Assembly (NCBI RefSeq): GCF_900636745.1
Contig: NZ_LR134310.1
Coordinates: forward strand, 1,232,501 to 1,296,500
Length of the DNA stretch: 64,000 bases
Direction: 5' to 3'
Source of the DNA: Actinobacillus equuli
GTDB lineage: Bacteria > Pseudomonadota > Gammaproteobacteria > Enterobacterales > Pasteurellaceae
The translations under genes and the position numbers were made by a program. The notes beneath the pieces were generated by a model, which did no database searches, was not told the DNA's origin, and was given only the letters and a program-made list of their open reading frames with translations. Shown here piece by piece: positions 12,917-22,038 of this stretch (the stretch's first letter is position 1; each line of letters starts with the position of its first letter).

Positions 12917-13744
12917 TTAAGCTAAGATACCTAACCAATAACCTAAAATCCCCACGCCGAATAAGCCGAAGATAATGTACATCGCATTCACTTTCTTACG
13001 TAATAACCACATACATAAGAAGGTTAGCAATAATGCCGCTAAACCCGGTAATAAGTCGTTAAGCACGCTTTGCACAGTAGTAACCACTTCTTCGCCCATT
13101 GCATTTTTATAACGAGAAAGCTCAAACGGTATATTGATACTGGTCCACTTCGACACCAAGGAACCCATCACAAATAAACCGAGAATAGAAGCGCCTTGCG
13201 TTACTTTTTGCAGACGACCGCCACCCATATCCGAAACGATTTCCGTCCCTTTTTGATAGCCGTATTTAAAGCCGTACCAACGGGTAAGCGCACGGCAAAG
13301 GTTAATGCCGATAAAGAATAATAATGGGCCTAATAGGCTACCGCTAATCGCTAAACCAGCGCCCAGTGCGGCTAATACCGGACGTAATGTCCCCCAGAAA
13401 ATCGGGTCGCCGACACCGGCAAGCGGCCCCATTAAACCGACTTTTACCCCGCTAATTGCCGCATCATCAATATCTGCACCGTTCGCACGCTCTTGTTCCA
13501 TTGCTGCGGTTACACCCATAATTGCCGAACCGACCCATGGTTGTGTATTGAAAAACTCTAAATGGCGTTTTAATGCTGCCGCTTGGTCTTCTTTGCGGCT
13601 GTAAAGACGTTTAATCGTTGGGATCATCGATACGCAGAAGCCCATTGATTGCATACGTTCAAAGTTAAATGAACCTAAGAGGAAAGTTGAACGCCAATAA
13701 GTCGCACGAATATCTGCACTGGTAAGTTGTTTTTTCTCTGACAT
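12917..13744 (-). CDS. manZ: Mannose-family PTS permease subunit IID
   Basis: Membrane subunit that forms the sugar channel with IIC. The 275-residue protein has the IID-family hallmarks: an N-terminal hydrophilic part (LTSADIRATYWRSTFLLGSFNFERMQSMGF), PWVGSAIMGVTAAMEQERANG, the GLMGPLAGVGDPIFWGTLRPVL segment, and hydrophobic helices toward the C-terminus. It is slightly shorter than E. coli ManZ (about 286). It follows manY by 10 bp and is closed by a strong terminator. The transported sugar (mannose, glucose or another hexose) cannot be decided from sequence. Confidence 0.93.
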   Translation of the reverse strand: MSEKKQLTSADIRATYWRSTFLLGSFNFERMQSMGFCVSMIPTIKRLYSRKEDQAAALKRHLEFFNTQPWVGSAIMGVTAAMEQERANGADIDDAAISGVKVGLMGPLAGVGDPIFWGTLRPVLAALGAGLAISGSLLGPLLFFIGINLCRALTRWYGFKYGYQKGTEIVSDMGGGRLQKVTQGASILGLFVMGSLVSKWTSINIPFELSRYKNAMGEEVVTTVQSVLNDLLPGLAALLLTFLCMWLLRKKVNAMYIIFGLFGVGILGYWLGILA

Positions 13745-13754
13745 AATTTGCTCC

Positions 13755-14549
13755 TTATAGACCTTCTAACTCGTTATCCGCTAATTTTTTAGTGGTGCGA
13801 GGCGCATTTACCGATTGGTTGAATTGTGGGTTTAATTGGATGTAAAGCATTGCTAAACACGCACCTAAGAAACCAAGACCGACTAAGTTGTAGTTTGAGA
13901 ATGATGCAATTACAAATCCCATAAAGAAGAACGGCATTAACGCACCGGCACGCATCATATTGATAACCATCGCATAACCTACCACCACGATAAAGCCACC
14001 GGCGATTTGTAAACCGCGAGTTACCACTTCCGGAATTGCATTTAATGCTTCGGTTACTGTATCGGTGCCTGCTACAAGCGCCACGAAGAAAGTTGGAATC
14101 GCAACACGTAACGCTTGTAAAGAAAGACCGGCAAAATGACAGAACTCAATACCACGGAAGTTTGCTTGTTCGGCAAATTTATCCGCTTTATGTTGTAAAA
14201 AGATGGTTAGGGTACGCACGAAGATGGTTAATACCTGACCTGCCGCAGCCACCGGAATGGCGATAGCGATTGCCGTACCTTTATCTTGTCCGCCTTTGAT
14301 TACTAAGATTGCTGCAATCACAGACGCTAATGCTGCATCCGGCGCCATTGCCGCACCAACGTTCATCCAGCCTAACGCCAACATTTCAAGCGTACCGCCA
14401 ACAATAATACCGGTTTGTAAGTCGCCTAACACCCAGCCGATTAAGGTACAAGCCACAAGCGGGCGGTGAGTTTGGCGTTCATCAAGTACGGAACCCATAC
14501 CGCAGATTGCAGCGACTAAGGTTACTAAAATAATTTCAATACTAGTCAT
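13755..14549 (-). CDS. manY: Mannose-family PTS permease subunit IIC
   Basis: Integral membrane subunit with about eight hydrophobic segments in 264 residues. Family landmarks include ICGMGSVLDERQTHRPLVACTLIGWVLGDLQTGIIVGGTLE near the N-terminus, ALGWMNVGAAMAPDAALASVI, and the C-terminal hydrophobic block MPFFFMGFVIASF. It sits 14 bp after manX and 10 bp before manZ, so the three are one transcript. Confidence 0.94.
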   Translation of the reverse strand: MTSIEIILVTLVAAICGMGSVLDERQTHRPLVACTLIGWVLGDLQTGIIVGGTLEMLALGWMNVGAAMAPDAALASVIAAILVIKGGQDKGTAIAIAIPVAAAGQVLTIFVRTLTIFLQHKADKFAEQANFRGIEFCHFAGLSLQALRVAIPTFFVALVAGTDTVTEALNAIPEVVTRGLQIAGGFIVVVGYAMVINMMRAGALMPFFFMGFVIASFSNYNLVGLGFLGACLAMLYIQLNPQFNQSVNAPRTTKKLADNELEGL

Positions 14550-14563
14550 AATAAAATCCTTAA

Positions 14564-15532
14564 TTAGAATTTGATTGCATCAAGACGTGCTTTATCAAGC
14601 GGTTCTTTTTTGTTTGCCGCCACTTGTTGTAACGACATATCTACGCCTAACTCGAGGAGTTTGTAGAATGCGGCTAAATCGGTTTGGTTAATTGCCACCG
14701 CTTGAGAGATAAGTTTGTCGCCTTCACGGAAAGTCATACCGCCGACATTGACATTTTTAATGTTTACGCCGCCTTCAATTAAGCGAACGATATCTGACGG
14801 GTTGGTGACCAACCAAATAATGTTTTTACCGGCGTATTTAGGGTTATGCCAGACTTTGATCGCTTTATCGACTGTAATCACATAGCCTTTTAAGTGTTCC
14901 GGTACGATTTGTAGCAATAATTCACGGCGAATATCATCATTTGCCACTTCATCACTGATCGCAAAAATTGCTTCGCATTTCACGGTTTTCGCCCAAGATG
15001 TCATCACTTGACCGTGAATTAAACGGCTGTCGATACGCATTAATGAAATATTCATACGTCCGTTCGGATCGAAATTGGCAGGAAGAGATGAGGATTCTTC
15101 GGAAGAGGCTTCCTCTGATGGAATAGGAGATGTTGGTTGTGAAGTATGGAACGTTTTAACGCTTAAGTGCCCGATTTCTTTTGCCGTTGCAGCAAGTTCG
15201 GTTGCCGTTTTTGCATCGGCTGAAGCATCCATAACTTCAAGTAGCATTGGTAGGTTCGTACCGGTCACGATATCGTCTTGCGGACGTTTTGCGACAATTC
15301 TGGCTGCCGCATTGTACGGACTACCGCCAAATAAATCGACCAAGAATAGCACGCTGTCTGTCGGCTGAAGCGTTGCAATAATCGCTTCATATTTTTCGAC
15401 TAGCGTATCTTGACCTTCTCCCGGCACAAAGATAACCGGATGAACATTATCCGTTTCTCCATATACCATTTGTGCGGAATTGACCAACTCAAGGGCTAAT
15501 TTTCCATGAGCGGCGATGATCAAATGCACCAT
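14564..15532 (-). CDS. manX: Mannose-family PTS IIAB component
   Basis: Cytoplasmic phosphotransfer protein. The IIA domain (residues 1-125) has the phospho-accepting His9 in IIAAHGK. A Ser/Glu/Pro-rich hinge spans about 131-158. The IIB domain (159-322) carries His173 in RIDSRLIHGQVMTSW. The 322 residues match E. coli ManX (323), where the histidines are at 10 and 175. It is first in the manXYZ operon; a palindromic LacI-family-like site and a weak CRP-like site lie upstream. Confidence 0.95.
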   Translation of the reverse strand: MVHLIIAAHGKLALELVNSAQMVYGETDNVHPVIFVPGEGQDTLVEKYEAIIATLQPTDSVLFLVDLFGGSPYNAAARIVAKRPQDDIVTGTNLPMLLEVMDASADAKTATELAATAKEIGHLSVKTFHTSQPTSPIPSEEASSEESSSLPANFDPNGRMNISLMRIDSRLIHGQVMTSWAKTVKCEAIFAISDEVANDDIRRELLLQIVPEHLKGYVITVDKAIKVWHNPKYAGKNIIWLVTNPSDIVRLIEGGVNIKNVNVGGMTFREGDKLISQAVAINQTDLAAFYKLLELGVDMSLQQVAANKKEPLDKARLDAIKF

Positions 15533-15597
15533 TTTTCACCTCTGTGTTTGTGTTCATTTATTAATTTGCTAAACCGCTTTAGCGGTGTGGTGAGAAT

Positions 15598-15613
15598 ATG
15601 AAAACGTTTGCTT
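15598..15613. promoter_or_regulatory. PurR/LacI-family-like operator upstream of manX
   Basis: The minus strand reads AAGCAAACGTTTTCAT, close to the E. coli PurR consensus (ACGCAAACGTTTNCNT), 65 bp before the manX start. PurR belongs to the LacI family, whose members share the central AACGTT, so another family member may be the true regulator. Confidence 0.45.
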
Positions 15614-15638
15614 TTTTGCAAACAGAGAATGACAAATA

Positions 15639-15654
15639 TGAGATCTAGATCAGT
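15639..15654. promoter_or_regulatory. Weak CRP-like site upstream of manX
   Basis: TGAGATCTAGATCAGT matches TGTGA-N6-TCACA at 7 of 10 positions. PTS operons of this kind are usually CRP-controlled, but the match is imperfect. Confidence 0.35.
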
Positions 15655-15667
15655 TTTTTATAAAAAA

Positions 15668-15694
15668 AAGCCCTTTGTTAGCAACAAAGGGCTT
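15668..15694 (-). terminator. Terminator after the gluconate transporter gene
   Basis: A perfect 12-bp stem (AAGCCCTTTGTT / AACAAAGGGCTT), 3-nt loop, with a run of eight T on the minus strand directly after it; 8 bp past the transporter stop. Confidence 0.92.
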
Positions 15695-15702
15695 GTGATT
15701 TT

Positions 15703-17052
15703 TTAAAGCAAAATACTACCGATTAGAGCAATGATAAAACCGACTACACCAATTGAGGTTTCTAATGCCGTCCACGTTTTTAAAGTGGTTTTGGTATCCA
15801 TTTCTAAAAAACGGCTCATTAACCAGAAACCGGAATCATTCACGTGAGAAAGAACTGTCGCACCGGAAGCAATTGCAATCACAATAAAGCAAAGATCAAA
15901 TTGGCTTAAATCGGTTGAGGCAGCAACACTCGGTGCGATTAATGCCGCTGCGGTAGTTAATGCAACGGTTGCCGAACCTTGTGCGACTCGCATCGCCACC
16001 GCAATAATAAATGCCGCCACAATAATCGGCATACCGGTATCCGAAAGCATTGAAGATAATACATCGCCGATACCGCTGGCACGTAATACACCGCCAAACA
16101 TACCGCCCGCACCGGTTACCAAAATAATCGAACAAATAGGGCCTAACGCATTGTTACATAAACTTTCGATTTGTTCATAACTACGCTCACCACGTAATAA
16201 CATAATCGCCAGTAATAAAGTGATTAATAACGCCACCGGTGTTTTACCGATTAAACGTAAGCTTTGTACCCAAAGTTCGGAACCGTCAATCACTTTCGCC
16301 ACACTTAACGTATTTAAACCGGTATCAAATAAAATTAAGAAGATCGGTAATACTAAGATAAATAACACTCGACCGAATGACGGTGGTGTTTGTACCGAGG
16401 TTTCACTGATTGCCGCCGCATTTAAAAATGCTTTCGGTAATTCTACGTGAATACGTTTACTGATAAACATACTGAAGAGGTAAGTACCGATATACCAAGT
16501 AGGAATGGCACAGATTAAACCGATGATTACCATCAATCCCATATTTACCCCAAGTAAATCACCCGAAGCGACCGGACCCGGATGTGGCGGTAGAAAAGCG
16601 TGCATTACCGCAAACGCACCGGCAACCGGAAAGGCATAACGTAATACCGAACCGCCGAATTGTTTTGCTACGCTAAATACAATCGGTAACATCACCACCA
16701 GACCGGCATCGAAGAAAATCGGGAAACCGAAGAGTAATGCCGCCACACCTAATGCGAATGGTGCTTTTTGTTCGCCGAATTTATTGATCAGCGTATCAGC
16801 TAATACTTTTGCTCCACCGGTAATTTCCAATAAACGACCAATCATCGCCCCTAAACCGACTAATAAGGCAACTGACGCCAATGTATTGCCAAAGCCGCTA
16901 AGTAAAGTCGGCAGAATTTTATCCACCGGAATACCTGCGGCCAGTGCAGTTAATAAACTAACAATCAGCAATGCGACAAACGCATGTACTTTGAATTTTA
17001 TGATCAATACCAATAGCGCGATGATCGCTACTGCCATAATGAAAATTAACAT
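15703..17052 (-). CDS. gntP: Gluconate:H+ symporter (GntP family)
   Basis: Inner-membrane permease of 449 residues with about twelve hydrophobic segments. GntP-family landmarks are VHAFVALLIVSLLTALAAGIP, LLVGLGAMIGRLLEITGGAKVLA and FGFPIFFDAGLVVMLPIVFS in the N-terminal half, and VILVTGAGGMFGGVL, VAQGSATVALTTAAALIAP and ATVLSHVNDSGFWL in the C-terminal half. It is divergent from gntK (177-bp spacer with two GntR-type operators), so gluconate uptake is the likely role; other sugar acids are possible. Which GntP paralogue it is (gntP, gntT or gntU) cannot be told; the symbol names the family. Confidence 0.9.
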   Translation of the reverse strand: MLIFIMAVAIIALLVLIIKFKVHAFVALLIVSLLTALAAGIPVDKILPTLLSGFGNTLASVALLVGLGAMIGRLLEITGGAKVLADTLINKFGEQKAPFALGVAALLFGFPIFFDAGLVVMLPIVFSVAKQFGGSVLRYAFPVAGAFAVMHAFLPPHPGPVASGDLLGVNMGLMVIIGLICAIPTWYIGTYLFSMFISKRIHVELPKAFLNAAAISETSVQTPPSFGRVLFILVLPIFLILFDTGLNTLSVAKVIDGSELWVQSLRLIGKTPVALLITLLLAIMLLRGERSYEQIESLCNNALGPICSIILVTGAGGMFGGVLRASGIGDVLSSMLSDTGMPIIVAAFIIAVAMRVAQGSATVALTTAAALIAPSVAASTDLSQFDLCFIVIAIASGATVLSHVNDSGFWLMSRFLEMDTKTTLKTWTALETSIGVVGFIIALIGSILL

Positions 17053-17078
17053 AAGAACCTCGAACAGAAGTATTAAAT

Positions 17079-17092
17079 TGTTACTGGTAACA
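17079..17092. promoter_or_regulatory. GntR operator 1
   Basis: Palindrome TGTTAC-TG-GTAACA, 27 bp upstream of the transporter start. It matches the core of the E. coli GntR operator and is repeated at 17167-17182. Confidence 0.8.
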
Positions 17093-17143
17093 TAAATTTA
17101 ATCGTTTGCGATGTAAATAGATTGTTAGAATTAATTTTAAATT

Positions 17144-17159
17144 TGAGATATATGTCACA
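17144..17159. promoter_or_regulatory. CRP site between gntP and gntK
   Basis: TGAGATATATGTCACA matches TGTGA-N6-TCACA at 9 of 10 positions. It lies between the two GntR operators, fitting catabolite control of both divergent genes. Confidence 0.65.
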
Positions 17160-17166
17160 AAATTAA

Positions 17167-17182
17167 ATGTTACCTGTAACAT
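17167..17182. promoter_or_regulatory. GntR operator 2
   Basis: 16-bp palindrome ATGTTAC-CT-GTAACAT, 48 bp before gntK. The same half-site TGTTAC as in operator 1; centres are about 89 bp apart, so repression could involve looping. Confidence 0.85.
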
Positions 17183-17229
17183 TGAATGAAAAAATCTGTT
17201 ATGTTGGAAGGAAATAGGAGGGAGCTCAA

Positions 17230-17742
17230 ATGAAATCTGGTCAAAGTTTTATTTTAATGGGTGTATCAAGTACCGGTAAAACCACAATAGGCAGTGAAGT
17301 GGCGCGCCGTTTAGGCATTAAATTGATTGATGGCGATGATCTGCACCCGAGAGCGAATATCCTCAAAATGAGTCAAGGGCAACCGCTAAATGATCAAGAT
17401 CGTTTTCCATGGTTGGAACGGATTAATGATGCTGCATTTAGTTTAGAACAAAAAAATGAAATCGGAATTATTGTTTGTTCTGCGTTGAAAAAAAAATATC
17501 GTGATCAAATTCGCCAAGGCAATCAAAAGGTGACGTTTATTCATTTACATGGTTCATTTGAGCTTATTTTAGAGCGAATGAAAAAACGCAAAGGCCATTT
17601 TATGAAAACAGAAATGCTGAAAAGCCAGTTTGATACGTTAGAAATTCCGCAAGCGGACGAATCTGATGTGATTTCGATTGATATTAGTGGCAGTTTTGAA
17701 GATGTAGTGCAACTGTGCGTACAGGCAATTCAAGCTCAGTGA
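17230..17742 (+). CDS. gntK: Gluconokinase
   Basis: Phosphorylates D-gluconate to 6-phosphogluconate for the pentose phosphate or Entner-Doudoroff route. The 170-residue protein has the P-loop GVSSTGKT (residues 11-18), the DGDDLHPRANILKMSQGQPLNDQDR substrate segment, and SALKKKYRDQIR; all are standard for the bacterial GntK family. A strong AGGAGGG ribosome site precedes the ATG. It is divergent from the transporter and convergent with gntR. Confidence 0.95.
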   Translation: MKSGQSFILMGVSSTGKTTIGSEVARRLGIKLIDGDDLHPRANILKMSQGQPLNDQDRFPWLERINDAAFSLEQKNEIGIIVCSALKKKYRDQIRQGNQKVTFIHLHGSFELILERMKKRKGHFMKTEMLKSQFDTLEIPQADESDVISIDISGSFEDVVQLCVQAIQAQ

Positions 17743-17767
17743 TAAAGATAACGGAATGTTGAGTAGA

Positions 17768-17812
17768 ACAAGCGGTCATTTTCTGCAAATTTTTTGCGAA
17801 ATTTGACCGCTT
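17768..17812. terminator. Uptake-sequence pair / bidirectional terminator between gntK and gntR
   Basis: ACAAGCGGTC (17768-17777) and GACCGCTT (17805-17812) in inverted orientation with a T-run after the right arm, between convergent genes. Confidence 0.8.
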
Positions 17813-17821
17813 TTTTATCGC

Positions 17822-18820
17822 TTAAATCGTTTCACCGATATGAATTTTATAGCCAAGATTGATAACCTCATCTTGTGGCGTTTGGTGATTAATTCGATTT
17901 AGTAATTGCTGGGCGGCAACTTTGCCGATTTCAAACCGAGGGGTAATTACGCTCGCCAATTGAGGTGTAATCGATTGACCGACATCGTGTCCGTGAAAGC
18001 CGGCAATTGCAATTTGTTGCGGCACTTTAATGCCTAACCGTTGGCATTCGAACAATGCGCCGATCGCCAAATCGTCATTGGTGCAGAAAATGCCGTCGAT
18101 ATTCGGATACTTTTCCAACGCAATGTGTAATTGACGAGCGCCCAACGTAAATGAAGAGGATTCTTCTGTTGCAATAGTATAAGGCGTTAATTTATGTTTT
18201 TGCATAGCAAGTTCATAGCCTTGCATCTTTAAACGGGTGCGTTTATCCATTCTTGCCGAAAAATAAACTACTTGGCGACAACCTCGTTTGATCATGGTTT
18301 CAACCATGGCTTGAGCTGCAAAAATATTGTCAAAACCGACCGCTTGTTGCTGCCCTTGTTCACTGGTATCCATTATTTCAATCACCGGAATTTTTGCAAC
18401 TCTTAACATTTTGAGCGTACGCTCACTGTGGTGATTTTCCGATAAAATTAAGCCGTCCACGTGATAAGAAAGGAGTGATTCAATGCGTTGTTCTTCTTTT
18501 TGTTCGCTATAGCCGTAGTGGGCGAGCATGGTTTGATAACCGGCTGCATCGGTTACGCTCTCAATCCCTTTTAACACATCGGCAAAAACTTGGTTGGTTA
18601 AAGACGGCAGCAACACGCCAATCGCTTTACTTTTGGCATTGGACAGAATATCCGGCGCACGATTCGGAATATAACCGAATTGTTCAATCGCAACGGCGAT
18701 TCGTTTACCGGTCTCTTCGGCAACCGAGGAGGGATTACGTAAATAGCGACTGATCGTCATTTTGGTAATGCCTAAATGTTCGGCAATATCTTGTAAAGTC
18801 GGGCGTTTATGTTTGCTCAT
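17822..18820 (-). CDS. gntR: LacI-family gluconate repressor
   Basis: Transcription repressor released by gluconate. The 332-residue protein has an N-terminal helix-turn-helix (PTLQDIAEHLGITKMTISRYLRNP, residues about 7-30) and a periplasmic-binding-protein-like effector domain (SKAIGVLLPSLTNQVFADVLKGIE onwards). I chose ATG 18820 because family members start just before the helix-turn-helix; a frame from 18922 adds 34 unlikely residues. Targets are inferred to be the two TGTTAC palindromes next door; the adjacency to gntK and the GntP transporter supports the name. Confidence 0.88.
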   Translation of the reverse strand: MSKHKRPTLQDIAEHLGITKMTISRYLRNPSSVAEETGKRIAVAIEQFGYIPNRAPDILSNAKSKAIGVLLPSLTNQVFADVLKGIESVTDAAGYQTMLAHYGYSEQKEEQRIESLLSYHVDGLILSENHHSERTLKMLRVAKIPVIEIMDTSEQGQQQAVGFDNIFAAQAMVETMIKRGCRQVVYFSARMDKRTRLKMQGYELAMQKHKLTPYTIATEESSSFTLGARQLHIALEKYPNIDGIFCTNDDLAIGALFECQRLGIKVPQQIAIAGFHGHDVGQSITPQLASVITPRFEIGKVAAQQLLNRINHQTPQDEVINLGYKIHIGETI

Positions 18821-18890
18821 AGGGTTAAATTTTGTGAAGTATGTCGCTATTTTAACGGAAAGTATGATTTTATGTTTTATTTGCAAAATA

Positions 18891-18899
18891 ACAAGCGGT
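18891..18899 (+). repeat. Apl-type DNA uptake sequence core
   Basis: ACAAGCGGT in the divergent gntR/rbsR intergenic region, unpaired. Confidence 0.7.
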
Positions 18900-18957
18900 A
18901 AGATTTTAGCAAAATTTTGCAAAACCCTATTTTGTAAACCCCTATGAAGGTAATTTT

Positions 18958-19947
18958 ATGGCAACAATGAAAGATATAGCTCGTATTGCGGGCGTTTCCA
19001 CTTCCACCGTCTCCCATGTGATCAATAACTCGCGTTTTGTGAGTGACGAAATTCGTCAGCGTATCGAAAAAGTGGTGGTGGAACTTAATTACATGCCTTC
19101 ATTGGTGGCTCGTAGCCTAAAAGTAAAAGAAACCAACACAATCGGCATGTTAGTCACCACCAGCAGCAACCCATTTTTTGCGGAAGTGGTGCGTCATGTT
19201 GAACGTTATTGTGAGCAACATAACTATCATTTAATTTTGGTGAATACTGACGGTAACAGTACCAATTTAGAACAACATTTAGCCCGCTTGTTACGTAAAC
19301 AAGTGGACGGTTTATTATTGATGTGTTCCGAGCCACAAGATTTAGACGAAAGCGTGATGGCGAATATTCAATTACCGATGGTGGTGATTGACTGGTGGCA
19401 ACAGGCGCTAAATGCGGACAAAGTGCATGAAAATTCAGAATTAGGTGGTTATCTTGCGACAAAAGCGTTAATTGATGCCGGCTATAGCGAGATTGCGGTG
19501 ATTACCGGCGAGCAATCGAAATCCCATACATTAAACCGTTTACAAGGCTACAAGCGGGCGATTTTAGAGGCAAATTTGCAAATTCGTCCCGAATGGATAG
19601 TTGAAGGTCATTTTGATTATCAAGCCGGTTTGGAATGTGCAAGCCGATTATTGGCGCTAAATGCTCGCCCTCAAGCGATTTTTGCGATGAGCGATAGTAT
19701 TGCCATTGGCGTATATCAAGCCGCTTGGCAAGCCGGTTTGCGTATTCCGCAAGATATTGCGGTGATCGGTTACGATAATATCGAATTAGCACAATATCTC
19801 GCTCCGCCGCTTTCTACGATTCATCAACCCAAAGCCCGTTTGGCAAAAAATGCGGTGGAACAGTTGATTGCCCGTATTCATCAGCCGGATAAAGCCTATC
19901 AAGAAATCGAACTTACCCCCGAACTTGTCGTTCGCCGTTCCTTTTAA
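18958..19947 (+). CDS. rbsR: LacI-family ribose operon repressor
   Basis: Repressor of ribose use. The helix-turn-helix (TMKDIARIAGVSTSTVSHVINNSRFVS, residues 3-29) and the hinge (YMPSLVARSLKVKETNTIG) closely resemble E. coli RbsR; the rest is a sugar-binding effector domain. The 329 residues fit the family (330). Unlike in E. coli, where rbsR follows rbsK, here it precedes rbsD on the same strand, 121 bp upstream, with the predicted RbsR palindrome between them, which suggests separate repressor and operon transcripts. Confidence 0.92.
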   Translation: MATMKDIARIAGVSTSTVSHVINNSRFVSDEIRQRIEKVVVELNYMPSLVARSLKVKETNTIGMLVTTSSNPFFAEVVRHVERYCEQHNYHLILVNTDGNSTNLEQHLARLLRKQVDGLLLMCSEPQDLDESVMANIQLPMVVIDWWQQALNADKVHENSELGGYLATKALIDAGYSEIAVITGEQSKSHTLNRLQGYKRAILEANLQIRPEWIVEGHFDYQAGLECASRLLALNARPQAIFAMSDSIAIGVYQAAWQAGLRIPQDIAVIGYDNIELAQYLAPPLSTIHQPKARLAKNAVEQLIARIHQPDKAYQEIELTPELVVRRSF

Positions 19948-19953
19948 AAAATT

Positions 19954-19969
19954 TGTGATAGACCTCTCA
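19954..19969. promoter_or_regulatory. CRP site upstream of rbsDACBK
   Basis: TGTGATAGACCTCTCA matches TGTGA-N6-TCACA at 9 of 10 positions, 54 bp ahead of the RbsR operator. Ribose operons are CRP-activated in enterobacteria. Confidence 0.65.
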
Positions 19970-20022
19970 AATCCGACAAGAAGCGTTTGCTTTTTTTCGT
20001 GATTTTTTCTATTTTTTTATTC

Positions 20023-20038
20023 ATCGAAACGTTTCGAT
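20023..20038. promoter_or_regulatory. RbsR operator
   Basis: A perfect 16-bp palindrome ATCGAAACGTTTCGAT, 31 bp before rbsD. It shares the GCGAAACGTTTCGC-type core known for E. coli RbsR sites. Confidence 0.88.
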
Positions 20039-20068
20039 AAAATAAAAAGTAACCTAAAAGGAGGAAAT

Positions 20069-20488
20069 ATGAAAAAAACAGCGGTATTAAATGCACAACT
20101 TTCCGGTGTGATTGCCAGCCTAGGGCATACGGACGGCTTAACCATTTGTGACGCCGGCTTACCGATTCCTTCTGGACAACAATGTGTTGATTTAGCCCTT
20201 ACTAAAGGTGTACCAAGTTTTTTATCTACCTTGGAAGTGGTGCTAACTGAACTCTTTGTCGAACGTATTTTATTGGCGGAAGAAATTAAACAATTTAACC
20301 CGACCGTTGAACAGCAATTAATTGAAATTATTTATGAACTTGAGCAAGAGCAAGGGCGTAGAATTGAGGTGGAATACGTGGCGCACAGTGAATTTAAGCA
20401 ACGTAGTAATCAAGCGAAAGCAGTGGTGCGTACCGGTGAATGTTCGCCGTATGCGAATGTGATTCTTTACTCAGGCGTACCGTTCTAG
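20069..20488 (+). CDS. rbsD: D-ribose pyranase
   Basis: Interconverts the pyranose and furanose forms of ribose so that ribokinase can act. The 139-residue product has the RbsD motifs [15 protein letters not shown] (His and Asp of the active site) and [12 protein letters not shown] at the C-terminus. AGGAGG precedes the ATG. First structural gene of the rbs operon, 12 bp before rbsA. Confidence 0.96.
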   Translation: MKKTAVLNAQLSGVIASLGHTDGLTICDAGLPIPSGQQCVDLALTKGVPSFLSTLEVVLTELFVERILLAEEIKQFNPTVEQQLIEIIYELEQEQGRRIEVEYVAHSEFKQRSNQAKAVVRTGECSPYANVILYSGVPF

Positions 20489-20500
20489 AGCGAGGAAAAT

Positions 20501-21982
20501 ATGAAAACCTTGTTGAAAATCAGCGGAATTGATAAAGCCTTTCCGGGCGTACAAGCGTTAAAAAATGCCTGTTTAAATGTGTATGCGGGTAGAGCGATGG
20601 CGCTAATGGGCGAGAACGGTGCGGGCAAATCAACCCTGATGAAAATTCTGACCGGTATTTATCAGCGTGATGCCGGTACGATTGAATACCTAGGTAAAGC
20701 GGTCAGCTTTGCCAATCCAAAAGCCTCGCAAGAAGCTGGTTTAAGCATTATTCATCAAGAACTAAATATTTTAGGTAACTTGTCGATTGCGGAAAATATC
20801 TTTCTCGGGCGTGAATTTACCAATGCTTGGGGCGGTATTGATTGGCGCAAAATGTATGAGGAATCCGACCGCTTGTTGGCGCGTCTCGGGGTAAAACATT
20901 CCAGTCGCCAAGCGGCAAACGAATTATCGATCGGCGAATTACAAATGGTGGAAATTGCCAAAGCCTTAAGTTTTGAATCACAAGTGATTGTAATGGACGA
21001 ACCGACCGATGCGTTAACCGATACCGAAACCGAAGCGTTATTCAGCGTGATTCGAGAACTCAAAGCAGAAGGACGAGGCATTGTTTATATTTCTCACCGT
21101 TTAAAAGAGATCTTCCAAATTTGTGATGATGTAACCGTATTACGTGACGGTCAATTTATCGGTGAAAGTACAGTGGCGGATTTAACCGAAGATCGTTTAA
21201 TTGAGATGATGGTTGGGCGTAAGTTAGAAGATCAATATCCGCATATTGATAATCCGATCGGCGAGGTTTGTTTATCGGTTAAAAATTTATCAGGTAGCGG
21301 TGTGAATAACGTTTCGTTTGAATTGCATAAAGGCGAAATTTTAGGTGTTTCCGGTTTGATGGGCGCAGGGCGTACCGAGCTGATGAAGGTATTGTACGGC
21401 GCATTACCGAAAACCGCCGGCGAAGTGCTATTAGACGGCAAAACGATTGATAACCGCTCCAGCCAAGACGGCTTAAATAACGGTATTGTCTATATTTCGG
21501 AAGACCGTAAAGGTGACGGCTTAATTTTAGGTATGTCGGTCAAAGAAAATATGTCGCTGACCGCTTTGGAATATTTATCGAATTGGGGACGTATTAACCA
21601 CGAAAAAGAGAATATGACCGTGGTGGATTTTATCGATCTGTTTAATATTAAAACCCCAAGTCCGGATAAGATTATCGGCGAATTATCCGGCGGTAATCAG
21701 CAAAAAGTGGCGATTGCCAAAGGCTTAATGACTCGCCCGAACGTGTTGATTTTAGATGAACCGACCCGAGGTGTGGACGTAGGGGCGAAAAAAGAAATCT
21801 ATCAGCTGATTAATAAATTCAAAGCTGAAGGTTTGAGTATTATTTTAGTCTCAAGCGATATGCCGGAAGTATTAGGGATGTCCGATCGCATTATTGTAAT
21901 GCGAGAAGGTGCCATTCGTGGCGAGTTTTCTCGCACAGAAGCCACCCAAGAAAAATTATTATCCGCCGCAATCGGCAAATAA
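20501..21982 (+). CDS. rbsA: Ribose ABC transporter, duplicated ATP-binding subunit
   Basis: Energises ribose import. The 493-residue protein contains two ATPase modules: the first has Walker [10 protein letters not shown] (residues about 37-45) and signature [15 protein letters not shown]; the second has the degenerate Walker [10 protein letters not shown] and signature [16 protein letters not shown] with Walker [15 protein letters not shown]. This is the standard sugar-type arrangement. Two residues of note: the first Walker B reads [13 protein letters not shown]. Confidence 0.97.
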   Translation: MKTLLKISGIDKAFPGVQALKNACLNVYAGRAMALMGENGAGKSTLMKILTGIYQRDAGTIEYLGKAVSFANPKASQEAGLSIIHQELNILGNLSIAENIFLGREFTNAWGGIDWRKMYEESDRLLARLGVKHSSRQAANELSIGELQMVEIAKALSFESQVIVMDEPTDALTDTETEALFSVIRELKAEGRGIVYISHRLKEIFQICDDVTVLRDGQFIGESTVADLTEDRLIEMMVGRKLEDQYPHIDNPIGEVCLSVKNLSGSGVNNVSFELHKGEILGVSGLMGAGRTELMKVLYGALPKTAGEVLLDGKTIDNRSSQDGLNNGIVYISEDRKGDGLILGMSVKENMSLTALEYLSNWGRINHEKENMTVVDFIDLFNIKTPSPDKIIGELSGGNQQKVAIAKGLMTRPNVLILDEPTRGVDVGAKKEIYQLINKFKAEGLSIILVSSDMPEVLGMSDRIIVMREGAIRGEFSRTEATQEKLLSAAIGK

Positions 21983-21995
21983 GTTAGACGCTTTT

Positions 21996-22004
21996 ACAAG
22001 CGGT
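21996..22004 (+). repeat. Apl-type DNA uptake sequence core
   Basis: ACAAGCGGT in the short rbsA-rbsC gap, inside an operon, so it is present without a terminator role. Confidence 0.75.
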
Positions 22005-22038
22005 TAAATTTAGCAAGAATTTTGCAAAAGGAATCAAT

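Noticed and set aside
12459-12938. Longer start for the small membrane protein (159 codons)
   Set aside because: Would run through the manZ terminator hairpin and overlap manZ; the internal ATG at 12827 has a good ribosome site.
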